Source of the DNA: Burkholderiaceae bacterium
GTDB taxonomy: Bacteria > Pseudomonadota > Gammaproteobacteria > Burkholderiales > Burkholderiaceae_C
DNA length: 64,000 bases
Direction: 5' to 3'
Assembly: GCA_004323695.1 (NCBI GenBank)
Contig: SCRU01000152.1
Location: 1-64,000 of the forward strand
Shown here: piece after piece, positions 9,420 to 17,304 of the stretch
How the letters are laid out: every line of letters begins with the position of its first letter
How positions within the stretch are numbered: position 1 is the first letter of the stretch
Notes under the pieces: model-generated
Database searches by the model: none
What the model was told of the DNA's origin: nothing
The model's input: the letters and a program-made list of their open reading frames with translations, nothing else
Made by a program: the position numbers and the translations under genes

Positions 9420-10346
9420 GTGAGACTGCCGCTGGTCGCGGCAGCCGCCGCCGGCGTGCAGGTGGGCGCGGCGATCGTCGCCTCGCGCTTCGTCGTTGCC
9501 GAAGTGCCGCCGCTCACGCTGGCACTGCTGCGCTACGCGATAGCGCTGCTGTGTCTGCTGCCGTTCATTTTCAAGTGTTTCATCGCTGAAACCAAGGTTT
9601 CTCATGCATTATTTGCTCCTAAACTCATAGTGAAAGACGCGCTGGCCATCGCTGGCCTCGGTGTTGGCCAGTTTGCGTTGCTGGTCGCTCTGCTCAACTG
9701 GGGTCTGCAGACAGTCGGTGCGGCGCAGGCGGCGCTGATCTTCAGCCTGTTTCCGCTGCTCACGCTGCTGCTGTCCGCCGCGCTCGGGCGCGAGCGCATT
9801 ACGCCGACGCTGGTTGGCGGCGTAATGCTGTCGATCGCCGGGGTCGCGCTGTCGATCGCACCGAAATTCGGTGCGGGTGCAGCGGCACATTCGTGGCGCG
9901 GCGAACTGGCGGTGCTGGCCAGCGCGGGTGTGGGTGCGGTCTGCAGTGTGATGTACCGCCCGTACCTGCGGCGCTATCCGACCCTGCCGGTGTCGGCCGG
10001 CGCGATGCTGGCTTCGGTGCTGAGCCTGGCGTTGCTGGCGCTGCCGGAGCACTGGCCGACGCGGGTCGCAGCGCTGGGCGCGGCGACCTGGTCCGTGGTC
10101 GCGTTCATCGGCCTGTCCAGCGGCGCCGGCTACGTCGCGTGGCTGTATGCGCTCAAGCACGAGACACCGACGCGCGTGACGGTATTCCTCGCGCTCAATC
10201 CGGTCACGGCCGCGCTACTCGGCACGCTGTTTCTGCATGAAGCACTCGACGACTGGACGCTGTCGGCGATCGCCTGCATCGGCGCCGGCCTGTGGCTGGC
10301 CACGCGGCGCGCGTCGGCGCCGCCGCAGGGCTCGCGCCGGACATGA
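9420..10346 (+). CDS. EamA/DMT-family transporter
   Basis: Ten hydrophobic segments in two EamA-like halves. RNA start and exact 5' end uncertain. Confidence 0.88.
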   Translation: MRLPLVAAAAAGVQVGAAIVASRFVVAEVPPLTLALLRYAIALLCLLPFIFKCFIAETKVSHALFAPKLIVKDALAIAGLGVGQFALLVALLNWGLQTVGAAQAALIFSLFPLLTLLLSAALGRERITPTLVGGVMLSIAGVALSIAPKFGAGAAAHSWRGELAVLASAGVGAVCSVMYRPYLRRYPTLPVSAGAMLASVLSLALLALPEHWPTRVAALGAATWSVVAFIGLSSGAGYVAWLYALKHETPTRVTVFLALNPVTAALLGTLFLHEALDDWTLSAIACIGAGLWLATRRASAPPQGSRRT

Positions 10347-10350
10347 CGGG

Positions 10351-11022
10351 TCATCGTCCCAAAGGCCCGGCGAGCAGGCCCTGCTCGACCATCGCAACCA
10401 GCCGCTCGGCCAGCGCTTCGCATTCGGCGTCACCCAGGCCGCGCAGCGGACCATCGAGCATCAACATCGCCATGCCGTGTACGGCAGACCAGGCCATGAA
10501 CTCGGCCCCCGGCCGGCGCGCAGCCGGCAGCAGCCCGGCCGAGGCCATACCGTCGAGCGCGTGGCCAAGCAGCTCGAACGGGTCCATGCCGCTGGCCCCG
10601 CGCGGCGTAGTGTCTTGCGGGTCGAACTCATCCACGCCAAAGGGACGCGCCGCGAATGCGGTGCGAAACAGGCCGGGCTCCTGCCGCGCAAAGCGCAGGT
10701 AGCCCAGCCCCACGCCGCGAAACGCCGCGCGAGCGCGGCGACGCGGATCGCGCCGACGCGGCGCCGCATCGATCTCGGTCTCTATCGCGCGCGCCAGCAG
10801 CGACAGCGCCGCAGCGCGCACCGCTTCCAGCAGATCCTGGTGACTCTTGAAATGCCGATACGCCGCATTGGGTGCCACGCCGGCACGGCGCGTGGCTTCG
10901 CGCAGCACGATGCCAGCCGGCCCGCCTTCACGCGCGAGCGCAATGCCAGCCTCCAGCAGGGCGCGATGCAAATCGCCGTGGCGATAGCTGCGGCGGACCG
11001 GCCGCAAAGTGCTTGTTGACAT
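10351..11022 (-). CDS. TetR/AcrR-family transcriptional regulator
   Basis: HTH (HGDLHRALLEAGIALAREGGPAGIVLREATRRAGVAPNAAYRHFKSHQDLLEAV). Confidence 0.93.
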   Translation of the reverse strand: MSTSTLRPVRRSYRHGDLHRALLEAGIALAREGGPAGIVLREATRRAGVAPNAAYRHFKSHQDLLEAVRAAALSLLARAIETEIDAAPRRRDPRRRARAAFRGVGLGYLRFARQEPGLFRTAFAARPFGVDEFDPQDTTPRGASGMDPFELLGHALDGMASAGLLPAARRPGAEFMAWSAVHGMAMLMLDGPLRGLGDAECEALAERLVAMVEQGLLAGPLGR

Positions 11023-11037
11023 GCGGTAACAGATTTA

Positions 11038-11087
11038 TGTGGACAGCGTTCTTTTTTTGATTCCACAATAAGTGAACATTGTCCACA
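11038..11087. promoter_or_regulatory. Pair of inverted 14-mers (TGTGGACAGCGTTC / GAACATTGTCCACA), candidate TetR operators
   Basis: Reverse complement of the second site is TGTGGACAATGTTC, 12 of 14 identical to the first. Sites lie about 16 bp from the TetR start and 14 bp from the GFA start. Confidence 0.65.
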
Positions 11088-11100
11088 AAGGAATTGAACC

Positions 11101-11448
11101 ATGAAGTACAAGGCCAGTTGCCACTGCGGAAAAGTGGCAGTGGAGTTCGAAGGCGAGATCCAGGAAGTGCTATCGTGCAACTGCTCGATCTGTCAGCGCA
11201 AGGGTTCGCTGTTGTGGTTCATGCCGCGTGCCGGGTTGAAGCTGAACTGTCCAGAGGACGCAGCATCGACCTATATCTTCAACAAGCATGTGATCCGGCA
11301 TCGCTTCTGCCCGTCGTGCGGCATCCACCCCTACGCCGAGGGCGTCGACCCCAAGGGCAGCCCCATGGCGACGATCAACGTGCGGTGCGTCGAAGGCATC
11401 GACCTGAACACACTGCGAGTCAAGCAGTATGACGGCAAGTCGGTTTGA
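11101..11448 (+). CDS. GFA-family (CENP-V/GFA, Zn-binding) protein
   Basis: KASCHCGKVAVEFEG, LSCNCSICQRKGSLLWF, and FCPSCGIHPYAEG Cys clusters. Confidence 0.92.
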   Translation: MKYKASCHCGKVAVEFEGEIQEVLSCNCSICQRKGSLLWFMPRAGLKLNCPEDAASTYIFNKHVIRHRFCPSCGIHPYAEGVDPKGSPMATINVRCVEGIDLNTLRVKQYDGKSV

Positions 11449-11514
11449 CCGCGGGCCAATCCGATCGCGCCGCCCCGCCCCCCATCCTTTTCCAACCGCA
11501 CCCAGGAGACAGCC

Positions 11515-11952
11515 ATGCAACTCACGCCCTACCTCAACTTCGACGGCAACTGCGCCGAAGCCTTCGCGTTCTACGCCAAGCTGTTCGACGGCAGCATCGT
11601 CTATCAGGGCACGTTCGGCGAGATGCCGGCTTCGGAAGGCATGTCACCACTGCCCGATTCCGCCAAGAGTCGCATCATGCACGTGCACCTGCAGATCAAG
11701 GAGCAGTCGCTGATGGGATCCGACGCCATGCCTGGCGCGGACGCCAGTTGCGGGGGGTTTCAGAAGCCACAAGGCCTGTGGGTGTCGATCCAGGCCGCCG
11801 ACCCGACCGAGGGCAAGCGTCTGTTCGACGCCCTGGCGCAGGGCGGGCAGACTGTGATGCCGTTCGCGGCCACTTTCTGGTCACCCGGCTTCGGCATGAC
11901 CAAGGACCGCTTTGGCACGCCGTGGATGGTCAATGTTGCGGCGGCAACCTGA
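11515..11952 (+). CDS. VOC-family protein (PhnB/glyoxalase-like)
   Basis: LTPYLNFDGNCAEAFAFYAKLFDG...VHLQIKEQSLMGSDAMPG...WSPGFGMTKDRFGTPWMVN. Confidence 0.92.
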   Translation: MQLTPYLNFDGNCAEAFAFYAKLFDGSIVYQGTFGEMPASEGMSPLPDSAKSRIMHVHLQIKEQSLMGSDAMPGADASCGGFQKPQGLWVSIQAADPTEGKRLFDALAQGGQTVMPFAATFWSPGFGMTKDRFGTPWMVNVAAAT

Positions 11953-12032
11953 GCGACGGATGCGTCAGGATCGCATCGAGTCGCAGCCAGTTATCGAGCG
12001 CACGCCAGCCCGAATCGCCTTGGAGAACTGAC

Positions 12033-12518
12033 ATGATGAAACCGGCCAGGAACACGATCTGCCTCTGGTACGACGGCGGCGCCGAAGAAGCCGCGCGCTT
12101 CTACGCCAGGACCTTCCCCGACTCATCGGTCGGCGCGGTACATCGCGCGCCGGGCGACTATCCGTCCGGCAAGCAAGGAGATATTTTGACCGTCGAATTT
12201 ACCGTGCTTGGAATCCCCTGCGTCGGACTCAACGGCGGACCGGCCTTCAAGCACAGCGAAGCCTTCTCGTTTCAGGTCGCAACCGCCGACCAGGTCGAGA
12301 CCGATCGCTACTGGAACGCGATCGTCGGCAACGGTGGCCAGGAGAGCGCGTGTGGCTGGTGCCGCGACAAATGGGGCCTGTCGTGGCAGATCACGCCGGT
12401 AGCACTGACCTCGGCGGTGACCGATCCTGACCGCGCGGCGGCCAAGCGTGCGTTCGATACCATGATGCAGATGAGAAAGATCGACATCGCGGCCATCGAG
12501 GCGGCACGCCGCGGGTGA
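12033..12518 (+). CDS. VOC-family protein (PhnB-like / 3-demethylubiquinone-9 3-methyltransferase-like domain)
   Basis: NTICLWYDGGAEEAARFYARTFPDSSVGAVHRAPGDYPSGKQGDILTVEFTVLG...WCRDKWGLSWQITP. ATG at 12033 preferred; the longer ORF start overlaps the previous gene. Confidence 0.92.
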   Translation: MMKPARNTICLWYDGGAEEAARFYARTFPDSSVGAVHRAPGDYPSGKQGDILTVEFTVLGIPCVGLNGGPAFKHSEAFSFQVATADQVETDRYWNAIVGNGGQESACGWCRDKWGLSWQITPVALTSAVTDPDRAAAKRAFDTMMQMRKIDIAAIEAARRG

Positions 12519-12620
12519 GGCGAAGGCCGTCCAGCCCTTCCTGCGACCGAACGCTCACCCACCACGCGGGTGCGCACCGGGTCACTCAGGCGTTCGTTGC
12601 CAACCACGGGGAATCACACC

Positions 12621-13028
12621 ATGAAAATCACCGTTGAAACCATCGTCAAAGCCCCCGTCGCCGACGTCTGGACGGCCTACACGACGCCGGCCGACATCAA
12701 GCAGTGGAATACCGCGTCCGATGATTGGCACACCACCGCATCGACGGTCGATCTGCGTGTCGGTGGCGCCTTCACCTCGCGCATGGAAGCCAAGGACGGC
12801 AGCTTCGGCTTTGATTTCGCTGGCACGTACACCAGGATCGTGCCTGACAAGTTGATCGAGTATTCGTTCGGTGACCGTGCCGGCGTGGTCGAATTCGTGA
12901 CAGGCGCGAATGGCGTCACGGTGCGCGTCACATTCGACGCCGAGTCCGAAAACCCGTTAGAACAGCAGCGCCAGGGCTGGCAAGCCATCCTGGACCACTT
13001 TGCGCGTTACGTCGAAGCGCGTACCTGA
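12621..13028 (+). CDS. SRPBCC / AHSA1-like domain protein
   Basis: MKITVETIVKAPVADVWTAYTTPADIKQWNTASDDWHT...DLRVGGAFTSRMEAKDGS...GWQAILDHFARYVE. Confidence 0.9.
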   Translation: MKITVETIVKAPVADVWTAYTTPADIKQWNTASDDWHTTASTVDLRVGGAFTSRMEAKDGSFGFDFAGTYTRIVPDKLIEYSFGDRAGVVEFVTGANGVTVRVTFDAESENPLEQQRQGWQAILDHFARYVEART

Positions 13029-13060
13029 CCGATCGCCCACAGCCACCATGGAGCCCTCAC

Positions 13061-13450
13061 ATGAAACCCAATCCCGTCGTCTGGTTCGAGATCTACGTGC
13101 AGGACATGGCGCGCGCGCAGCGCTTCTACGAAAACGTGTTCCAGTGCAAGCTGCAAACGCTGGATGCGCCCGAAGGCGAAGCACATGACATGCAGATGCT
13201 GTCCTTCCCCGGCGACAACATGACCGCCTACGGCGCTGCCGGCGCGCTGGTCAGGATGCAGGGCGTGCCTTCGGGCGGCGGTGGCACGCTGGTGTACTTC
13301 GCCTGCGACGATTGCGCGGTCGAGCAGGGCCGCGTCGAGGCTGCGGGCGGCAAGGTGTTCAAGCCCAAGTTTTCGATTGCGCCGCATGGGCACATTGCGC
13401 TCGTGGTCGATACCGAAGGCAACTGCATCGGCCTGCATTCGATGAGCTGA
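13061..13450 (+). CDS. VOC-family protein
   Basis: PVVWFEIYVQDMARAQRFYENVF...GTLVYFACDDCAVEQGRVEAAGGKVFKPKFSI...VVDTEGNCIGLHS. Confidence 0.92.
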   Translation: MKPNPVVWFEIYVQDMARAQRFYENVFQCKLQTLDAPEGEAHDMQMLSFPGDNMTAYGAAGALVRMQGVPSGGGGTLVYFACDDCAVEQGRVEAAGGKVFKPKFSIAPHGHIALVVDTEGNCIGLHSMS

Positions 13451-13511
13451 CTGTCGATTCGGCTGGGCCTGGCGGGCGACGCCCGGGCGCCCCGACTGTG
13501 ATAATCGGCCC

Positions 13512-14111
13512 ATGTCCCCCCTGCCCGCCCCAAGCCACCCCCAACCCGAATCCCTGCGCGACCTGTTCATGTCCTTCACCCTGCTGGCCCTGCAGGGCTT
13601 TGGCGGCGTGCTGGCCGTGGTGCAACGCGAACTGGTCGAGAAAAAGCAGTGGCTCACGCGCGAGGAGTTTGTCGAGGACTGGGCCGTGGCGCAGATCCTG
13701 CCCGGCCCCAACGTGGTGAACCTCTCCCTGATGTTGGGCGACCGCTACTTCGGTCTGCGCGGCGCGCTCGTCGCGCTGGCGGGCATGCTCACCGTGCCCA
13801 TGCTGGTGGTGCTGGCGATGGCGATCGTGTTCGCCGGCATCGCCGATGTGCCGGCAGCCCAGGGCGCGCTGCGCGGACTGGGCGCCGTCGCGGCGGGCCT
13901 GATCACCGCCACCGGTCTGAAACTGATTGCGGCGCTCAAGGAGAACGTCATGGGCATGCGCACCTGTTGGGTGGTCGCCGCGCTGACCTTCGTCGCGATC
14001 GCGCTGCTGCGCGTGCGGCTGCTGTGGGTGTTGCTGATCCTGGGCAGCCTGGCCAGCCTGTGGGCCTGGCGCCAGATCGGCGCGCTCAGGACGCTTGAGG
14101 CGCAAACATGA
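13512..14111 (+). CDS. chromate transporter, first subunit (short-chain CHR type)
   Basis: FTLLALQGFGGVLAVVQRELVEKKQWLTREEFVEDWAVAQILPGPNVVNLSLMLGDRYFG. Confidence 0.92.
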   Translation: MSPLPAPSHPQPESLRDLFMSFTLLALQGFGGVLAVVQRELVEKKQWLTREEFVEDWAVAQILPGPNVVNLSLMLGDRYFGLRGALVALAGMLTVPMLVVLAMAIVFAGIADVPAAQGALRGLGAVAAGLITATGLKLIAALKENVMGMRTCWVVAALTFVAIALLRVRLLWVLLILGSLASLWAWRQIGALRTLEAQT

Positions 14112-14719
14112 ATCACTCGCCCTTGCATATCGTGCTGTCGCAGGCCGACTGGCTGGCGCTGTTCACCCATTTTCTAATCCTGTCGCTGCTGTCCATCGGC
14201 GGTGCCATCACGACCGCGCCCGAGATGCAGCGCTATCTGGTAGTCGACAGCCAGTGGCTCACCAATGCGCAGTTCAATTCATCGATTGCGCTGGCGCAGG
14301 CCGCGCCCGGCCCCAACGTGCTGTTCGTCGCGCTGGTTGGCTGGAATGTGGGGTTGAACGCGGGCGGTGGCCTGGGCGCAGGCGCGGCCGGCTGGGGTTG
14401 GGCACTGGTGGGCGTGGCCGTGGCCATGCTGGGCATCATGCTGCCCAGCACCACACTCACCTTTGTGGCGGCGCGCTGGGGTCACCGCAACCGCGATCTG
14501 CGCCCGGTGCGCGCCTTCAAGCAGGGGGTGGCGCCGATCGTCATTGCCCTGCTGGTGTCCACCGGCTGGGTGCTCACGGCCGCGCACAACCATCCGGCGC
14601 AGGACTGGCGGCTGTGGCTGCTCACCGTCGTGACGGCACTGCTGGTCTGGAAAACCCGCATCCACCTGCTCTGGCTGCTGGGCGCCGGCGCGCTGCTGGG
14701 CGCGTTCGGGCTGGTTTGA
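14108..14719 (+). CDS. chromate transporter, second subunit (short-chain CHR type)
   Basis: LLSIGGAITTAPEMQRYLVVDSQWLTNAQFNSSIALAQAAPGPNVLFVALVGWNVG. ATGA overlap with the upstream subunit. Confidence 0.92.
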   Translation: MNHSPLHIVLSQADWLALFTHFLILSLLSIGGAITTAPEMQRYLVVDSQWLTNAQFNSSIALAQAAPGPNVLFVALVGWNVGLNAGGGLGAGAAGWGWALVGVAVAMLGIMLPSTTLTFVAARWGHRNRDLRPVRAFKQGVAPIVIALLVSTGWVLTAAHNHPAQDWRLWLLTVVTALLVWKTRIHLLWLLGAGALLGAFGLV

Positions 14720-15472
14720 TCACCCCGGCCCCGGTCGGGGGCTGCGCTGGCGCAGCGCCTCGTACAAACACACGCCGCTGGCCACCGACACGTTCAGGCT
14801 CTCCACCGCGCCGCGCATCGGGATGTTCACCAACTCATCGCAGGTCTTGCGCGTGAGCTGGCGCATGCCCTCGCCCTCCGCCCCCAGCACCAGCGCCACC
14901 GGGCCTTTCAGATCCATCTGGTAGATGGATTGGGGCGCATCGTCGCTGGTGCCGATGCACCAGATGTTGCGCTCCTTCAACTCTCCCAGCGTCCGCGCCA
15001 GGTTCGTCACCATGAAGTACGGCACCGTCTCGGCTGCGCCGCTCGCGACCTTGGCCACGGTGGCGTTGATGCCGGCCGCGTGGTCCTTGGGCGCGATCAC
15101 GGCGTGCGCACCCGCGCCGTCGGCCACGCGCAGGCAGGCGCCCAGGTTGTGCGGGTCGGTCACGCCGTCCAGCACCAGCAGCAGCGGCGGACCGCTGACC
15201 TGATCCAGCAGGTCGTCGAGCGAATGCGCCTGCGGCAGCGGTTGCACCCGCGCTGCCACGCCCTGATGCCCGTGGCTGCCGGCCAGTTTGGAAAGCCGCA
15301 GGCCATCCGCCTCGATCAGCCGCGCGCCAGCCTCGGTGGCGCGCTCGAGGAACTGGCGCATGCGCGCGTCGCGGCGCGTCGGCTCGTAAAAAATCTCGAT
15401 GATGGATTGCGGCGCGGTCTTGAGGCGCACGCCGACGGCATGGAAGCCGAACAGCACTTTGGGGGACGACAT
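14720..15472 (-). CDS. rlmB: 23S rRNA (guanosine(2251)-2'-O)-methyltransferase RlmB
   Basis: SPOUT motifs [78 protein letters not shown]. Confidence 0.95.
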   Translation of the reverse strand: MSSPKVLFGFHAVGVRLKTAPQSIIEIFYEPTRRDARMRQFLERATEAGARLIEADGLRLSKLAGSHGHQGVAARVQPLPQAHSLDDLLDQVSGPPLLLVLDGVTDPHNLGACLRVADGAGAHAVIAPKDHAAGINATVAKVASGAAETVPYFMVTNLARTLGELKERNIWCIGTSDDAPQSIYQMDLKGPVALVLGAEGEGMRQLTRKTCDELVNIPMRGAVESLNVSVASGVCLYEALRQRSPRPGPG

Positions 15473-15574
15473 GCCGGGATTATCGGCGTTAGTCGATTAC
15501 TATTAAATATATAGCTATATGTTCATACCCATCAAGGGCTAATGGCCATTTTCTATCACAATCAAGCTCCGTCT

Positions 15575-15668
15575 GCCCCGCTTCGATACCGATGCGCCGC
15601 TCGCGGCGCTCAGCAAACCCGCAGTTGCGCATGACGAAAACAGCGTGGCCGAGTTCGTAGTTCAGATC
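15575..15668 (-). pseudogene. Degraded remnant of the C-terminus of an ABC-transporter ATPase
   Basis: Minus-strand DLNYELGHAVFVMRNCGFAERRERRIGIEAG aligns with DLNRELGTTLVLVTHDERIAGRCERRIQIEAG of the intact ABC gene at 17305-18015. By hand count, 15575-15616 matches 17346-17387 at 35 of 42 nt. Confidence 0.7.
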
Positions 15669-15772
15669 GGATCCAGCTATATTTCCGAGGGCTACCACGC
15701 ATCTGCGTACCTTATCGGTTGACAGGTGTCGCACTTCGGTTTTGATCGGCACGACAACCAGGAGTCAGCAAC

Positions 15773-16459
15773 ATGAATGCTCTTCCATTGATCGTCTTCG
15801 ATGTCAACGAGACGCTTCTTGACCTTGAAACGATGGAACCCACCTTCCAGCGCATTTTTGGCGACAGCAGCGCAATGCGCCTGTGGTTCGCCAATCTCAT
15901 CATGTATTCTGCGGCGCTGACCGTGGCAGGCTGCTACGTGCCGTTCACCGATATCGGATCGGCTGCCATGAAAATGCTGGCGGATACACGCGGCATCAAG
16001 ATTGACGACCAAGACAAGAAGGAGCTCACGGAAAAATTTTCAACGATGCCGCCGCACCCTGAGGTTCCAGCGGCGCTACATAAGCTGCGCAATGCAGGAT
16101 TCCGGCTTTTCACTCTCACGGATAATCTGCTCGAGATTCAAACCCGCCAGATCGAACATGCTGGAATCGCTGACCTCTTTGAGCGACGATTCAGTGCGGA
16201 CGGTGTAAAGCATCACAAGCCGTCGCGCGAGGCCTATGCCTATGTCGAAAAAGAGCTTGCGGTCGAACCCTCCCGCCTGTTTCTTATCGCCTGCCATACA
16301 TGGGACACGCTAGGCGCCGTCGCGGCGGGCTGGGGGGCAGCGTTGATCAAGCGCGCCGGCAACGATGTTCTGGGAGTCGGCCCCCAGCCGCAGATGGTGG
16401 GCAATGACCTGGAAGACATTGCCAATCAACTCATCGCTCGCCACAAGGGGCGGAGTTGA
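15773..16459 (+). CDS. HAD-superfamily haloacid dehalogenase type II
   Basis: PLIVFDVNETLLDL, FRLFTLTDNLLEIQTRQIEHAGIADLFERRFSADGVKHHKPSREAYAYVEKEL, and FLIACHTWDTLGAVAAGWGAALIKR. Confidence 0.92.
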   Translation: MNALPLIVFDVNETLLDLETMEPTFQRIFGDSSAMRLWFANLIMYSAALTVAGCYVPFTDIGSAAMKMLADTRGIKIDDQDKKELTEKFSTMPPHPEVPAALHKLRNAGFRLFTLTDNLLEIQTRQIEHAGIADLFERRFSADGVKHHKPSREAYAYVEKELAVEPSRLFLIACHTWDTLGAVAAGWGAALIKRAGNDVLGVGPQPQMVGNDLEDIANQLIARHKGRS

Positions 16460-16557
16460 AGCAGGTCATGCTGACGCTCAGTGTCACATTCCGTATTCCA
16501 GCCCAACTTGAAGACTCTCCTTGCGGGAAATCGGGGCAGGTTCCAATTATTCACAGA

Positions 16558-16923
16558 TTAAGTCAGCGCGCCTAGTGGCACGTCCAGCGCGGCCGCAAGC
16601 TTCTTGAGCGTTCCCACGGAGCCCTCGCGCTTGCCGCCTTCGATCTGGCTGATGAACGGCTTGCTCACCCCTGCGGCCGCAGCCAGTGCGTCCTGCGTCA
16701 GACCGCGGTGCTCGCGCCAGGCGCGCACCGCGTGCATGCCGTCCGCCATGGCGTGCGCCACCTTGGCCGGGTAGCGAACGCCGTCATCGCTGGCAACTGC
16801 ATCGGCGTAGGCGGCCGCATCCTCGGCATCTTCGGCCATCTCGCGCATTTTCGCCCAAAGGTCCGCCGGCACCACATAGGCCACGGGCTTGCCGGCAACC
16901 TCCACTACCTGCACCCTGCTCAT
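16558..16923 (-). CDS. Antitoxin with Phd-like N-terminal segment and C-terminal XRE-type HTH
   Basis: N-terminal VQVVEVAGKPVAYVVPADLWAKMREMAEDAEDAAAYADA; C-terminal VRAWREHRGLTQDALAAAAGVSKPFISQIEGGKREGSVGTLKKLAAALDVPLGAL. Confidence 0.87.
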   Translation of the reverse strand: MSRVQVVEVAGKPVAYVVPADLWAKMREMAEDAEDAAAYADAVASDDGVRYPAKVAHAMADGMHAVRAWREHRGLTQDALAAAAGVSKPFISQIEGGKREGSVGTLKKLAAALDVPLGALT

Positions 16924-17177
16924 TTGTAGACCCCTCCGCGCGGGCCGACCCGCAGCACGCGCACAACCACCCGTCCCGAATCGACGTCATAGATGACGCG
17001 CCAGTCGCCCACGCGCAGCCGGTAGCCCGGCTCGCCTACGAGCTTCTTGACGTTGGCCGCGCCGAACGGATCACGCGCCATGCTTTCGATCTTCTCCAAC
17101 ACCACCCGGCGAGTATTTGCCTGCATCGCTGCCAGTGCCTTCACGGCCTGTCTGGTGTATTCGATCGAGTGCACCAT
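16920..17177 (-). CDS. RelE/ParE-superfamily toxin
   Basis: MVHSIEYTRQAVKALAAMQANTRRVVLEKIESMARDPFGAANVKKLVGEPGYRLRVGDWRVIYDVDSGRVVVRVLRVGPRGGVYK. ATGA overlap with the antitoxin; ATG at 17177. Confidence 0.9.
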   Translation of the reverse strand: MVHSIEYTRQAVKALAAMQANTRRVVLEKIESMARDPFGAANVKKLVGEPGYRLRVGDWRVIYDVDSGRVVVRVLRVGPRGGVYK

Positions 17178-17182
17178 TGATA

Positions 17183-17209
17183 TTAGCAATAAGTTAACAA
17201 AATTGCAAA
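17183..17209. promoter_or_regulatory. Inverted repeat TTAGCAAT-N11-ATTGCAAA upstream of the toxin gene
   Basis: 7 of 8 arm positions are complementary, and the site directly abuts the toxin start at 17177. Confidence 0.45.
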
Positions 17210-17304
17210 CTCGGTTTGGCCGAATTGTTCTTGCGAGGGGGGGGTTAAGCCGCATTCGCTTTCTGCTCAACGACTCGGCGCAATGACCCAACACTGCTTG
17301 CTTG

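Noticed and set aside
11445-12518. Long 357-aa ORF as one protein
   Set aside because: The first about 196 residues are out-of-frame translation of the preceding VOC gene. The real VOC gene starts at ATG 12033.
13512-14719. Chromate transporter split in two could be a frameshifted single gene
   Set aside because: Each half is complete with its own conserved GGxxxxxxPxxQRxxV...QxxPGPN-type motifs, and they overlap by ATGA. Known two-subunit short-chain CHR transporters look like this.
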